A stretch of 64,000 nucleotides of DNA. It comes from Apoderus coryli (Eukaryota > Arthropoda > Insecta > Coleoptera > Attelabidae). The notes under the pieces are model-generated. The model did not search any database and was not told the origin of the DNA. It saw only the letters and a program-made list of their open reading frames with translations. Both the position numbers and the translations under genes were made by a program. The DNA lies in NCBI GenBank assembly GCA_911728435.2, contig OU452199.1, positions 2,800,860 through 2,864,859 of the forward strand, read 5' to 3'. Position 1 is the first letter of the stretch. Each line of letters starts with the position of its first letter. This document shows, piece after piece, positions 10,766-20,200 of the stretch.

Positions 10766-11517
10766 CTGAGTTTATCCAATCCAAGTTTTCTATTTTGAAT
10801 TGCAAATCTACAATTTCTCATTATTAAAGTGTACGTTTTATTGCTTATTGCAATCCATGTTGATAGAATTTGCCCGTTATAAGCATCGATCTGTCATGCT
10901 TTGTATTTTATATGTCTGGGGGTTTGTTTATATAGTTTCATATATTTTTTGTTGTTTTTATAAAAATATATGTGTGAATTTAATTAATTATATCAAGTTA
11001 TTAAGTCTATGGACTTTAAATGAAATTAAAAACTGGTCTTAAAATAGAACCTTGAGGCAGTACACCAGAGATACTTGTTAACTATATGTATAAATATACC
11101 GGTGAATAATATATTTATATGGTAATAGTTTATCAGGAAAATATTAGTAGTAAGATTAAATTTGCATAAAATTAAACCAATGATATTAATAAACAAAAAA
11201 AAAAGAGAAAAAGAATGTGGTAAGCAAACATATTTAAGTAAAATTCTAAAAATAGCAATGATATGATTTTTCTACTACAAACAGAGGAATACCTCATTAT
11301 TATAAATATTTTGTTACACATTTTCAATTATTTATATTTTTTAAACGTTTTTATCAGTAAAGATACCTATTTAGAAATAAAATGGAGTTTTTTATGTATT
11401 TTTTTTTTTTGTTGATATTACGTACCTACTTTGTTGTTATAATAATTCTGATGTAATAGATAACATAAAATTATTATCGATGTATTATGTATTTAGTTAT
11501 TTGTAAATACCTACCTA
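10766..11517. other. AT-rich intron, nothing recognised
   Basis: No supported coding or structural feature. Short ORFs here are T-rich chance frames. Confidence 0.4.
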
Positions 11518-11728
11518 CCGGGTGTTTCAAGGTTGGTGCTGTCATAGAAGTTTTGGAAAAACTAAGCATACGATTGTTTTGAAAATTATATTTTTGGATT
11601 CCTTATCTGTTTTGGAGTATTTTGCCTTAGCACTTCCCTATACCTATCTTCAACTGTTTTTGTATAAATATTTTAAATTTTTTTGATACAAAACAGGTAT
11701 CCGAAAAATATTCCCCATTTCGTCAACT

Positions 11729-11736
11729 GATTAGAC
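11729..11736. other. left 8-bp target-site duplication of the hAT-type element
   Basis: gattagac, identical to 14226-14233. It directly abuts the left terminal inverted repeat. Confidence 0.9.
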
Positions 11737-11755
11737 CAGTGGCCGCCAACCTTCT

Positions 11756-12065
11756 GACTTCTTCTTCTTATGGTGCCTTATCCTTAAGGACGTTGGCTAT
11801 TACATTTGTCCACCTGATCTTGTTTGTAGCTGTCCTGAACAGTTCTATGGAGGTCATATTTGCCCATTGTCGTAGGTTTTTAAGCCATGAGTTGCGTCTT
11901 CTTCCTGGTCCCCTTTTGCTATTGATTTTGCCTTCAATTATAAGTTGGAGCAGTTCGTATTTTTCATTTCTCATGATGTGGCCAAAATATTGTGTTTTTC
12001 GTTTCTTTATGAGGATCATGAGCTCTCTTTTTTTGTTCATTCTCCGCAAATGTATTGAACACCTT
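11756..12065 (-). pseudogene. C-terminal fragment of an RTE-like LINE ORF
   Basis: On the minus strand a frame reads KKRKTQYFGHIMRNEKYELL, then GKRG-like PGRRRNSWLKNLRQW and KDKAP. This is the typical end of endonuclease/RT polyproteins of RTE-like LINEs (the FGH-R and RGPGRRR-SWL blocks). Only about 93 codons remain and no RT catalytic motif is present. It sits about 20 bp inside the left hAT terminus, with a (cttctt)-type tail at its 3' end. It was either inserted into or captured by that element. Confidence 0.7.
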
Positions 12066-12114
12066 CGGTAATTGTAGAATGTACAGTGAGCTACTTTTTT
12101 TTCTTTTTTTTTTT

Positions 12115-14150
12115 TAATGTACAGTGTTTTTGGAGCCTTGGTGTGGTATAGGACGCTATCATACAGGACCTAATCAAGACCTAAGAAACTATCCTTAATG
12201 ACCGTTCCGAAGAATGTCGTTTGGCATGCAAATAGCCATTCATAATATCATTGTCTTGCGTAAATTTCACGACCCCATTATTAGGAAAACAGATTTCAAT
12301 TTTTTGGGGCCTTGGTTTGGTATAGGACGCTATCATACAGGACCTAATCAAGACCTAGGAAACTATCCTTAATGACCGTTCCGAAGAATGTCGTTTGGCA
12401 TGCAAATAGCCATTCATAATATCATTGTCCTGCGTAAATATCACGACCCCATTATTAGGGAACCAGATTTCAATTTTTTGGGGCCTTGGTTTGGTATAGG
12501 ACGCTATCATACAGGACCTAATCAAGACCTAAGAATCTATCCTTAATGACCGTTCCGAAGAATGTCGTTTGGCATGCAAATAGCCCTTCATAATATCATT
12601 GTCCTGCGTAAATTTCACGACCCCATTATTAGGAAAACAGATTTCAATTTTTTGGGGCCTTGGTTTGGTATAGGACGCTATCATACAGGACCTAATCAAG
12701 ACCTAAGAAACTATCCTTAATGACCGTTCCGAAGAATGTCGTTTGGCATGCAAATAGCCATTCATAATATCATTGTCTTGCGTAAATTTCACGACCCCAT
12801 TATTAGGAAAACAGATTTCAATTTTTTGGGGCCTTGGTTTGGTATAGGACGCTATCATACAGGACCTAATCAAGACCTAGGAAACTATCCTTAATGACCG
12901 TTCCGAAGAATGTCGTTTGGCATGCAAATAGCCATTCATAATATCATTGTCCTGCGTAAATATCACGACCCCATTATTAGGGAACCAGATTTCAATTTTT
13001 TGGGGCCTTGGTTTGGTATAGGACGCTATCATACAGGACCTAATCAAGACCTAAGAATCTATCCTTAATGACCGTTCCGAAGAATGTCGTTTGGCATGCA
13101 AATAGCCCTTCATAATATCATTGTCCTGCGTAAATTTTACGACCCCAATATTAGGAAAACAGATTTCAATTTTTTGGGGCCTTTGTTTGGTATAGGACGC
13201 TATCATACAGGACCTAATCAAGACCTAAGAAACTATCCTTAATGACCGTTCCGAAGAATGTCGTTTGGCATGCAAATAGCCCTTCATAATATCATTGTCC
13301 TACGTAAAGTTCACGACCACATTATTAGCAAAACAGATTTCAATTTTTTGGGGCCTTGGTTTGGTATAGGACGCTATCATACAGGACCTAATCAAGACCT
13401 AAGAATCTATCCTTAATGACCGTTCCGCAGCATGTCGTTTGGCATGCAAATAGCCCCTCATAATATCATTGTCCTACGTAAATATCACGACCCCATTATT
13501 AGGGAACCCGATTTCATTTTTTTTAAGCCTTGGTTTGATATAGGACGCTATCATACAGGACCTAATCAATACCTAAGAAACTATCCTTAATGACCATTCC
13601 GAAGAATGTCGTTTGGCATGCAAATAGCCCTTCATAATATCATTGTCCTGCATAAATTTCACGACCGCATTATTAGGAAAACAGAGTTCTTTTTTTTAGG
13701 GCCTTGGTTTGGTATAGGACGCTATCATACATGACCTAATCAGGACCTAAGAAACTATCCTTAATGAGGAATCCTCCGCATGTCGTTTGGCATGTAGATA
13801 GCCCTTCATAATATGATTGTCCTGCGTAAATATCACGACCCCATTATTAGGGAACCAGATTTCAATTTTTTGGGGCCTTGGTTTGGTATAGGACGCTATC
13901 ATACATGACCTAATCAAGACCTAAGAAACTATCCTTAATGACCGTTCCGAAGAATGTCGTTTGGCATGCAAATAGCCCTTCATAATATCATTGTCCTGCG
14001 TAAATTTCACGACCCCATTATTAGGAAAACAGATTTCTTTTTTTAGGGCCTTGGTTTGGTATAGGACGCTATCATACAGGACCTAATCAAAGACCTAAGA
14101 AACTATCCTTAATGAGGAATCCTCCGCATGTCGTTTGGCATGTAGATAGA
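12115..14150. repeat. 174-bp satellite array (11 full units plus a partial)
   Basis: The 'gccttggtttggtatagg' anchor recurs at 12135, 12309, 12483, 12657, 12831, 13005, 13179, 13353, 13527, 13701, 13875 and 14048. Every spacing is 174 bp except the last (173). Diagnostic variants (cctaagaaac / cctaggaaac / cctaagaatc; aggaaaac / agggaacc) repeat in the order A-B-C-A-B-C over the first six units. This is a 522-bp higher-order unit duplicated once. Later units are more diverged. No conserved long ORF was seen. Confidence 0.95.
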
Positions 14151-14225
14151 TATGTTGGGAGCTACGTACCAGAAATCTCTTCGCGAGCTACCAGGGGCTC
14201 GCGTTCGCCGGGTTGGCGACCACTG

Positions 14226-14233
14226 GATTAGAC
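14226..14233. other. right 8-bp target-site duplication of the hAT-type element
   Basis: gattagac, identical to 11729-11736. It directly abuts the right terminal inverted repeat. Confidence 0.9.
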
Positions 14234-14693
14234 AGACCCTTGAAATGTTGATGGGAGTCGAAATATATCTCAGAAAAATCAACTATCTTGACACAATCAT
14301 CCATAAAGTTACAGGGTGGTTGCAAACTACTGTAGTGTGATCTACTAATAAAAAATAGACATTAAGTCAATTTTCTGAAATGGAACACCCTGTATATTAT
14401 TTATTTCTCTGAAAGACAATTAAATTCCCTTTCAAAATGATATGTCATGTTTCCGAAATATACCAAAATTGGATTATTTCGCTATATTTTAACTGTGCAA
14501 AATTTTTTCCCAGTGTGTGGAAAAGCTAACTTTGTGCACGGAAATGTATGCGCAAAAGTACTACTGTACGTATGCTCGTAGGAATAAGCTTTTTCTGACT
14601 ACAATTTTACATTTTTTTATAACAAATTTGTAATTGAAAGCCTGATATGGCGACTATCAGAATGTGTAGTAATGAAACTTCGTTATTTTTCAG
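14234..14693. other. intron preceding shot exon 14694
   Basis: Part of the split MITE-like sequence (to about 14385) followed by AT-rich intron. It ends in a good polypyrimidine/acceptor, 'gttatttttcag', at 14682-14693. Confidence 0.5.
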
Positions 14694-14809
14694 AGATTGG
14701 TTGAACAAATGCAACCGCAACCATTCAGAACGTTTAGGACTGAGTTCCATATGAGCAGTGCTAGCGAGCATACATCCTCGTATACCACCACAACTCACTA
14801 CAGTAAACA
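14694..14809 (+). CDS. shot: shot coding exon upstream of the plakin-repeat exon (38 codons + 2 nt)
   Basis: The exon is bounded by 'ttatttttcag' and 'GTAAGT'. Only one frame is open. It begins RLVEQMQPQPFRTFRTEFHM, then runs Ser/Thr-rich (SSASEHTSSYTTTTHYSK) and ends with the hanging bases CA. The following giant exon begins with G, giving CAG (Gln) and an unbroken frame, which is strong evidence that the two are spliced together. The exon starts in phase 0, as the candidate first exon 3689-3745 would require. No domain is recognised. The exon probably forms a flexible linker between the plakin domain or rod start (off-window) and the plakin repeats. It overlaps none of the mobile elements found nearby. 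Confidence 0.8.
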
Positions 14810-15285
14810 GTAAGTTGCATGTTGTTTTTAATTTGTGTTCCAACAACAAAACGTCTAATTGTTAAACCATATCTTTGCCTTTCCGAAAATTACGATCGGG
14901 CAGCGTTTACAAAGGTTTCAGTCGCCAGAAGAAGGATGCAATTTTGACTTTTGACAAAATTTAAACTGATTTGTTTCTACAATTTTTGCAAAACTTAGAA
15001 GACAACCCTCGCGATTGCTGCTTTATAGTAGTATTTTAATTTAGTTCTTGGAATCCCCTGTATTATTAATTATGAAATTATTATCAAAAAAATCTATTAA
15101 TGCAAGTTCTTTACATATACAGGGAGTTTTTATACAGAGCGTAGAAGTTTAGGCACAGTTTAATATACAGTTACTTCACCTTGTGTCGGCACGTTTGTTA
15201 TCTCTGGCTTCAAAGCAATTCGCCGCCCGTATAGTTATAGTATAGTATCTTATAGTATATATAATGTGTCCACGGATAGAGATTG
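14810..15285. other. intron, nothing recognised
   Basis: Sequence after the 14694-14809 donor. No exon or repeat was recognised before the palindrome cluster. Confidence 0.4.
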
Positions 15286-15289
15286 GAAG

Positions 15290-15955
15290 AGGAATAAATC
15301 ACGGTTTTGAAAATATTTTCATAAAATTAAAAAAAAAACAAAAATCAAAATCATTAAAAATGTTCTTTTATTGGGATGAGGTTCACAATTGTACACAAAA
15401 GAATTTTTTTAAACTATTTCTTTAATGGTTTCATGTAATCTTTTTTTTCTTTATTCCAGACTCAGCTAGTCTTTTTGAAGAAATTCTTTTTTTTTTTTTT
15501 CAATTCACAAATATTTGTTTTTCTTTTTTTTATTTATTATTACATTTTTGTTTCAAGTACATATACACGACCTTGTTATACAATGAATGAAATGAAATGA
15601 ATTGAAAAAAAAAAAAGAATTTCGTGAAGAAGACTAGCTGAGTCTGGAATAAAGAAAAAAAAGATGACATGAAACAATTAACAACAACGATTTAAAGAAA
15701 TAGTTTAAAAAAAAAAATTCTTTTGTGTACAATTATGAACCTCATCCCAATAAAAGAAAAATAAAAGAAATTGAAGATCAAGGTTCAAGAATCATAAAAA
15801 GAAAAATTAAAAATGTTATTTTTGATATACCCTGTATAGTAGTCGTAAATTTCGTACTCGAAATTGTAGTTTTGACACAAGCAGACGTTTTTATAAAGAA
15901 TGACTTTTTCTTCTAAATCTACAAATAAAAAGTTTTTCTTCTTCCAAACTCTATC
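15290..15955. repeat. palindromic element copy interrupted by a foldback insertion
   Basis: Blocks at 15300-15362 and 15806-15955 together match the element at 15962-16435: 'ggttttgaaaatattttc', 'aaaatgtta(t)ttttgatata', 'ccctgtatagta', 'gacacaagcagacgttttta' and 'ctcttccaaactct'. They are separated by the foldback insertion 15362-15805. The shared 'attaaaaatgtt' on both sides of the insertion (15352-15363 and 15805-15816) looks like a target duplication of about 12 bp. Confidence 0.6.
15364..15804. repeat. foldback element with ~130-bp inverted arms
   Basis: The left arm begins 'ttttattgggatgaggttca' and the right arm ends 'tgaacctcatcccaataaaa', its exact reverse complement. The arms continue through 'tgtacacaaaagaatt' and 'actcagctagtct'. 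The centre is AT-rich with 'atgaatgaaatgaaatgaat'. Another, single-armed member lies at 6635-6890. It has no coding content. Confidence 0.8.
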
Positions 15956-15961
15956 CAATGA

Positions 15962-16435
15962 GAGTTTGGAAGAGCAAAAACTTTTTTATTTCTAGATTTA
16001 GAAGAAAAAGTCATTCTTTATAAAAACGTCTGCTTGTGTCAAAACTACACATTCAAATACCAAATTTACGATTACTATACAGGATATATCAAAAATAATA
16101 TTTTTAATGATTTTGATTTCCTTCGTTTTTTTTTTAATTTTATTATTTTAATAGTAGCTATGAAATTAACCACTTTCAGAAAAAAGTTTATTAGTGTTTT
16201 TTGCACAATTGGTGTAATAAATCCCGGTTTTGCAAATATTTTCATAAAATTAAAAAAAAAAACAAAAAAATCAAAATCTTTAAAAATGTTATTTTTGATA
16301 TACCCTGTATAGTAATCGTAAATTTGGCATTTGAAATTGTAGTTTCGACACAAGCAGACGTTTTGATAAAAAATTACTTTTTCTTCTTCTTAATCGACAA
16401 ATAAAAAAGTTTTTCCTCTTCCAAACTCTAAGTAG
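15962..16435. repeat. palindromic non-coding element with long terminal inverted repeats
   Basis: It starts 'agagtttggaagagcaaaaa' and ends 'ttcctcttccaaactct', with about 150 bp of inverted similarity, including the 'gacacaagcagacgtttt' and 'tataccctgtatagta' blocks. A head-to-head neighbour copy (15806-15955) makes a further palindrome centred near 15955. The symmetrical ORFs on the two strands here are a by-product of the inverted repeat. It is likely a MITE family. Confidence 0.75.
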
Positions 16436-16523
16436 CGGGCCAGAATGTGGCTGGGATTGCGACGAGTCGATGCCGTTTTTAGCGTCTACTGACCCTTCTT
16501 ATCTATAGTTATTATTCGGTGGT

Positions 16524-17118
16524 TTAGGGAAAAATACACAATCTCTAGAAGTATACGAGATATTTTCGTCAAAGTTGGTGTCTCACATGAGCGGATGCGC
16601 TGTCAAACCTAAGGTTAATATGAAGCTTCTGAGCGTCCTAGTTGCGGTGATACAGGGTGTTATCGAAATTAATTACTTCAGGAAAATAGAAATACCCTGT
16701 ATAATCGCATTTTTTAAAGTTGTTTTGTGTGGTGAATGCAATTTTTAACAAAAGGTATCTCTTAGTATTTTTTCATATTCGTAGCCGTTTCTTAATTAGT
16801 TTAAAAAAAATGGCAATGATGCAATAAACTAGGCATTTTTAAGAATAAAAACCACAAAACCCGTTCTTTGGAAATAATTAAGAAACTGCTACGAATATTA
16901 AAAAATACTAAGAGATACTTTTTGTTAAAAATTGCATTAACCACACAAAACAAATTTAAAATATTCGATTATACAGGGTATTCCTAGTTTCCTGAACTAA
17001 TTAATTTTGAAAACCCTGTTCCGCAAGTGGGACTCTCACAAGCTTCATATAAACCTTAGGTTTGACAGCTCATCCGCTCATGTGAGACACCAACTTTGAT
17101 TTATTTTTCCCTAAACTT
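16524..17118. repeat. ~595-bp palindromic element ending 89 bp before the plakin-repeat exon
   Basis: The inverted arms share, in mirrored order, 'tttagggaaaaat', 'tcaaagttggtgtctcacat', 'gagcggatg', 'gctgtcaaacctaaggtt', 'atatgaagctt', 'gaaataccctgtataatcg', 'ttttgtgtggt' and 'aagagatac/gtatctctt', around a short centre near 16830. Each arm is about 230-290 bp. It has no ORF. It is a MITE-like insertion next to the 3' splice site of the giant exon. Confidence 0.8.
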
Positions 17119-17206
17119 CTACGCTCTATATAGTTCCCATAAACTAATGAATCACCTTGTATAATATAAACTTAATTAATTAATTAAATGCGAATTTCAA
17201 ATTTAG

Positions 17207-20200
17207 GTATACCCAAACGACGAAATCGTCAACCAGTCCAGAAAACGGCACAACTATACACAACATAACAGACCAGAAAACGAACAAATACCGGGATGAA
17301 GTGGATAAAATCGCAAACGGTCGTCCACCAGATAGAAACCATCACACAACCCTCACACATATAATACAAGAGACCCCAGTGAATTGGGGCAGTGCCGCGA
17401 TGTCCTCCTCAGTACATTTCTCCGAAATTAAATCATTAAAACGAATCCATAAGATGCATGAGGGTATTAGCACCGAGGACATCACTAATATCACTGGAAT
17501 CATTAATCCTTATACCGGGGAACATATGACGATTCGTGATGCGATATCTGAGAGAATATTGGATGTGCGTAGTGGCACTATCATCGCTTCACCGGATGGT
17601 ACGCAAGTATCAATCGAAGAAGCAGCGAGAAGAGGATTAGTTGAACAGAAAATCGCTGATCGATTACAGAGTCCGTGCGGTATTAAGGAAGACGGTCGCG
17701 ATTTAACTTTATTAGAAGCGATCCAACGCGAGATATACGAAGCTGAACAAGGCTTCTTAGATCCAACAGAAAAACGAATGAAGGTAATGCATTCCACTAG
17801 TATAAGTCAAGCTATAGACGATGGAAGAATTAATACGAAATCAGGCACATACACATTAGATTCTGGTGAAACGATTGATATTCAGGAAGCCTACAAGCGT
17901 GGTTACCTCCTTCAGCACACGGAAGTTAAGTTACAAACTGGCGCGTTAGCTTTAAGTGATGCAATCACTCAAGGGCTTATCGATGAAGTTACTGGTTGGA
18001 TTGTTGATCGCAACTCCGGAAATAAGTATCAGATTGATGCCGCGATTAAATGTAATGTTATCGATGGCGATGTTCGCGAAATTGTCGATTATAAAAACGA
18101 TACAAAAATAACAGTCTTACAGGCATTAGAAAAAGGTATTATAAATCCTAAGTTAGGCAAATACGTGTTGGGTCATGAGAAATTATCATTCCTCGAAGCG
18201 AAACGTAGACAGTTAATCGTTAAACCAAAAAGTCTTAAAGAAATTGTTGATGACAATTTAATCGATCAAGAAGGTAAGATTTTATCATCGATGCATCACT
18301 CCAAATTATCATTACTCGAGGCTATGGATCGTGGAATATTGGATACCGATAATATCCGGTCAATTCTAGACTTCCGTACAAACGATTTAGTAACTTTAAA
18401 TCAAGCACTTAAAGACGGGATAATTCTTCCAAATAGTACATTCCGTAATTCGGTAACACACGAAGTTATTTCTATTTCAGAAGCGGTTAGTCGTGGTTAC
18501 ATTATTTCAGTATTAAAAAAATCTATATTTGACGTTGACGGATTCCAACCTCCCGACAAATCTGATCATATTAGCTTTAATTCCGCCAATGCAAAAGGTT
18601 TCATCAGTAAAAAACACAACGGTAGCTTGCTGGTGAATAAAAAGAGCGGTAAATTAATTAAATTTGATGAAGCAGTAGTATCTGGTGAAGTTAAACCTGA
18701 GGTTTATGAAATGTTATCGCGCAATATCGGTATTGTCGAAAACGGGCGAGAGTTGAACGTTTTAGAAGCAGTGTTCAAAGGTTATATCGATCCTAAAACT
18801 GGTCATTTAGTCAATATATCGACAAACAAAGTCGTATACTTAAACGATGCTATTGCTGAACATTTAATAACAGCTGAAGGTGCTGCTTTACTAAACAGTT
18901 TACTCAATCTTAATGTATCAACAAAAATCACTCGAACATTAGTTCAGAGATATGTTACAGTATCATCTAAGGATATTAAACAGGAAGTTATAACGTATAC
19001 TGAAGCATTACGTTTAGGTCTTATCAATAACGAACGTCAAACGTATACTGACCCAGTCACTCATCAAACTATTCCTATTGTGCAAGCAATTAGCGAAGGT
19101 AAGTTGGCTCCGGACACTGAGAGCTCGGAACGAGTTGTTTCAGCACCCGGTAAACCATCAACAACGGTTGTTACTATAATCAACAATCAAACATCTCCCA
19201 TGGAAATTAATAAGGAATTTATAACAACTGAGAAGAGATCTTTGGAAAAACAAGTATATGAATTACCAGTGGAAGGTTGGTCCCTTTCCGATGCGATTAG
19301 TCATAACCTTTTCGATCCTATTACAGGATTATTTATAATCCCTGGGACAGATCGATTAGCCAGCTTTGAGGAATGTGTTGATTTGAAACTAATTGATCCA
19401 CATTCAGCTGTTGTAATGGATCCAATTAATAAACGTAAGATTAGCATGTCACGAGCGATTGAGAAGAAGATTTTAGACACGACAGGTCATTATATTATCG
19501 AAAACAGAAAAGTAACGCTTCAGGAAGCTATTAGTAAAGGTTATGTACTCTTAGAACAACGTATGGAGACCGAACCTTCCAATCAAAGACTATTACAAAT
19601 CACTAAAGTGGAAGGCGAGCCAGCTAAAGTTGAGGTTTCTACAGTTTTAGATAAAAACCCTCCAGTGTATACTGAAGTTAAGATATCTGAAGATAAAGCT
19701 CTTCAAGAACCAATAGAAATTCAACCAGGTGTTATTTTCCATCCCAAAGACAATATTGTTATATATCCCTCAGAAAATACTAGTATCGATCTTAGCAGTG
19801 CTATTAAATCGAATAAGATACCTTCGAATCTAATTAAAGTCCAGGATCCTTTCACAGGACACGATATCGATATCAAAGAAGCAATCAGGAAAAATACGAT
19901 TGATTTAGAAAAAGGTGAGTATAAAGATCGTGAGGGTCGCAAAATTACAATTAAAGATGCAGTTAAATTCGGCTTGGTGACGATTATTGGAGCACCATTA
20001 GCAGCTGTTCAAAATATAGTTAAAAGTGGTAACGAAACAGCTTCAGAGAAAGCTGTCACTCATACGAAAACGGTTGAAGTGTTTGTAGTTGATCCAAAAA
20101 CAGGAACCAAAGTTTCAATTGAAGAAGGTCTCAAACACGGTGTTATTGATAAAGAAACATTTGAAAAGTTACAGAAAGGGGAAGAAATTAATAGAACAGA

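Larger units (their letters stand above)
11737..14225. mobile_element. non-autonomous hAT-type element containing a satellite array
   Basis: The ends are inverted repeats, CAGTGGCCGCCAACC at 11737-11751 and GGTTGGCGACCACTG at 14211-14225, which match 14 of 15 bases. An identical 8-bp direct repeat, gattagac, lies immediately outside (11729-11736 and 14226-14233). An 8-bp duplication with CA-G-GG-type termini is the hallmark of the hAT superfamily. The right subterminal zone has short 'gcgagctacc' and 'ggggctcgcg' motifs. There is no transposase. The interior is a LINE fragment (11756-12065) plus a 174-bp satellite. Movement would have needed an enzyme from elsewhere. Confidence 0.9.
11518..14385. 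repeat. possible MITE split by the hAT-type element
   Basis: A block starting CGGGTGTTTCA near 11519 and a block ending TGGAACACCCTG near 14380 are short inverted matches (GGGTGTT(T/C)CA). They would be the ends of a roughly 380-bp element once the 2.5-kb hAT-type insertion (11737-14225) is removed. Only about 10 bp of terminal similarity is visible, so this is tentative. Confidence 0.3.

Noticed and set aside
12115..14150. Possible CRISPR array because of regular repeats
   Set aside because: Eukaryotic context. Units are contiguous 174-bp monomers with no short-repeat/spacer alternation.
16034..16353. Paired 92-codon ORFs on opposite strands with similar peptides
   Set aside because: Mirror images produced by the inverted repeat of a non-coding element.
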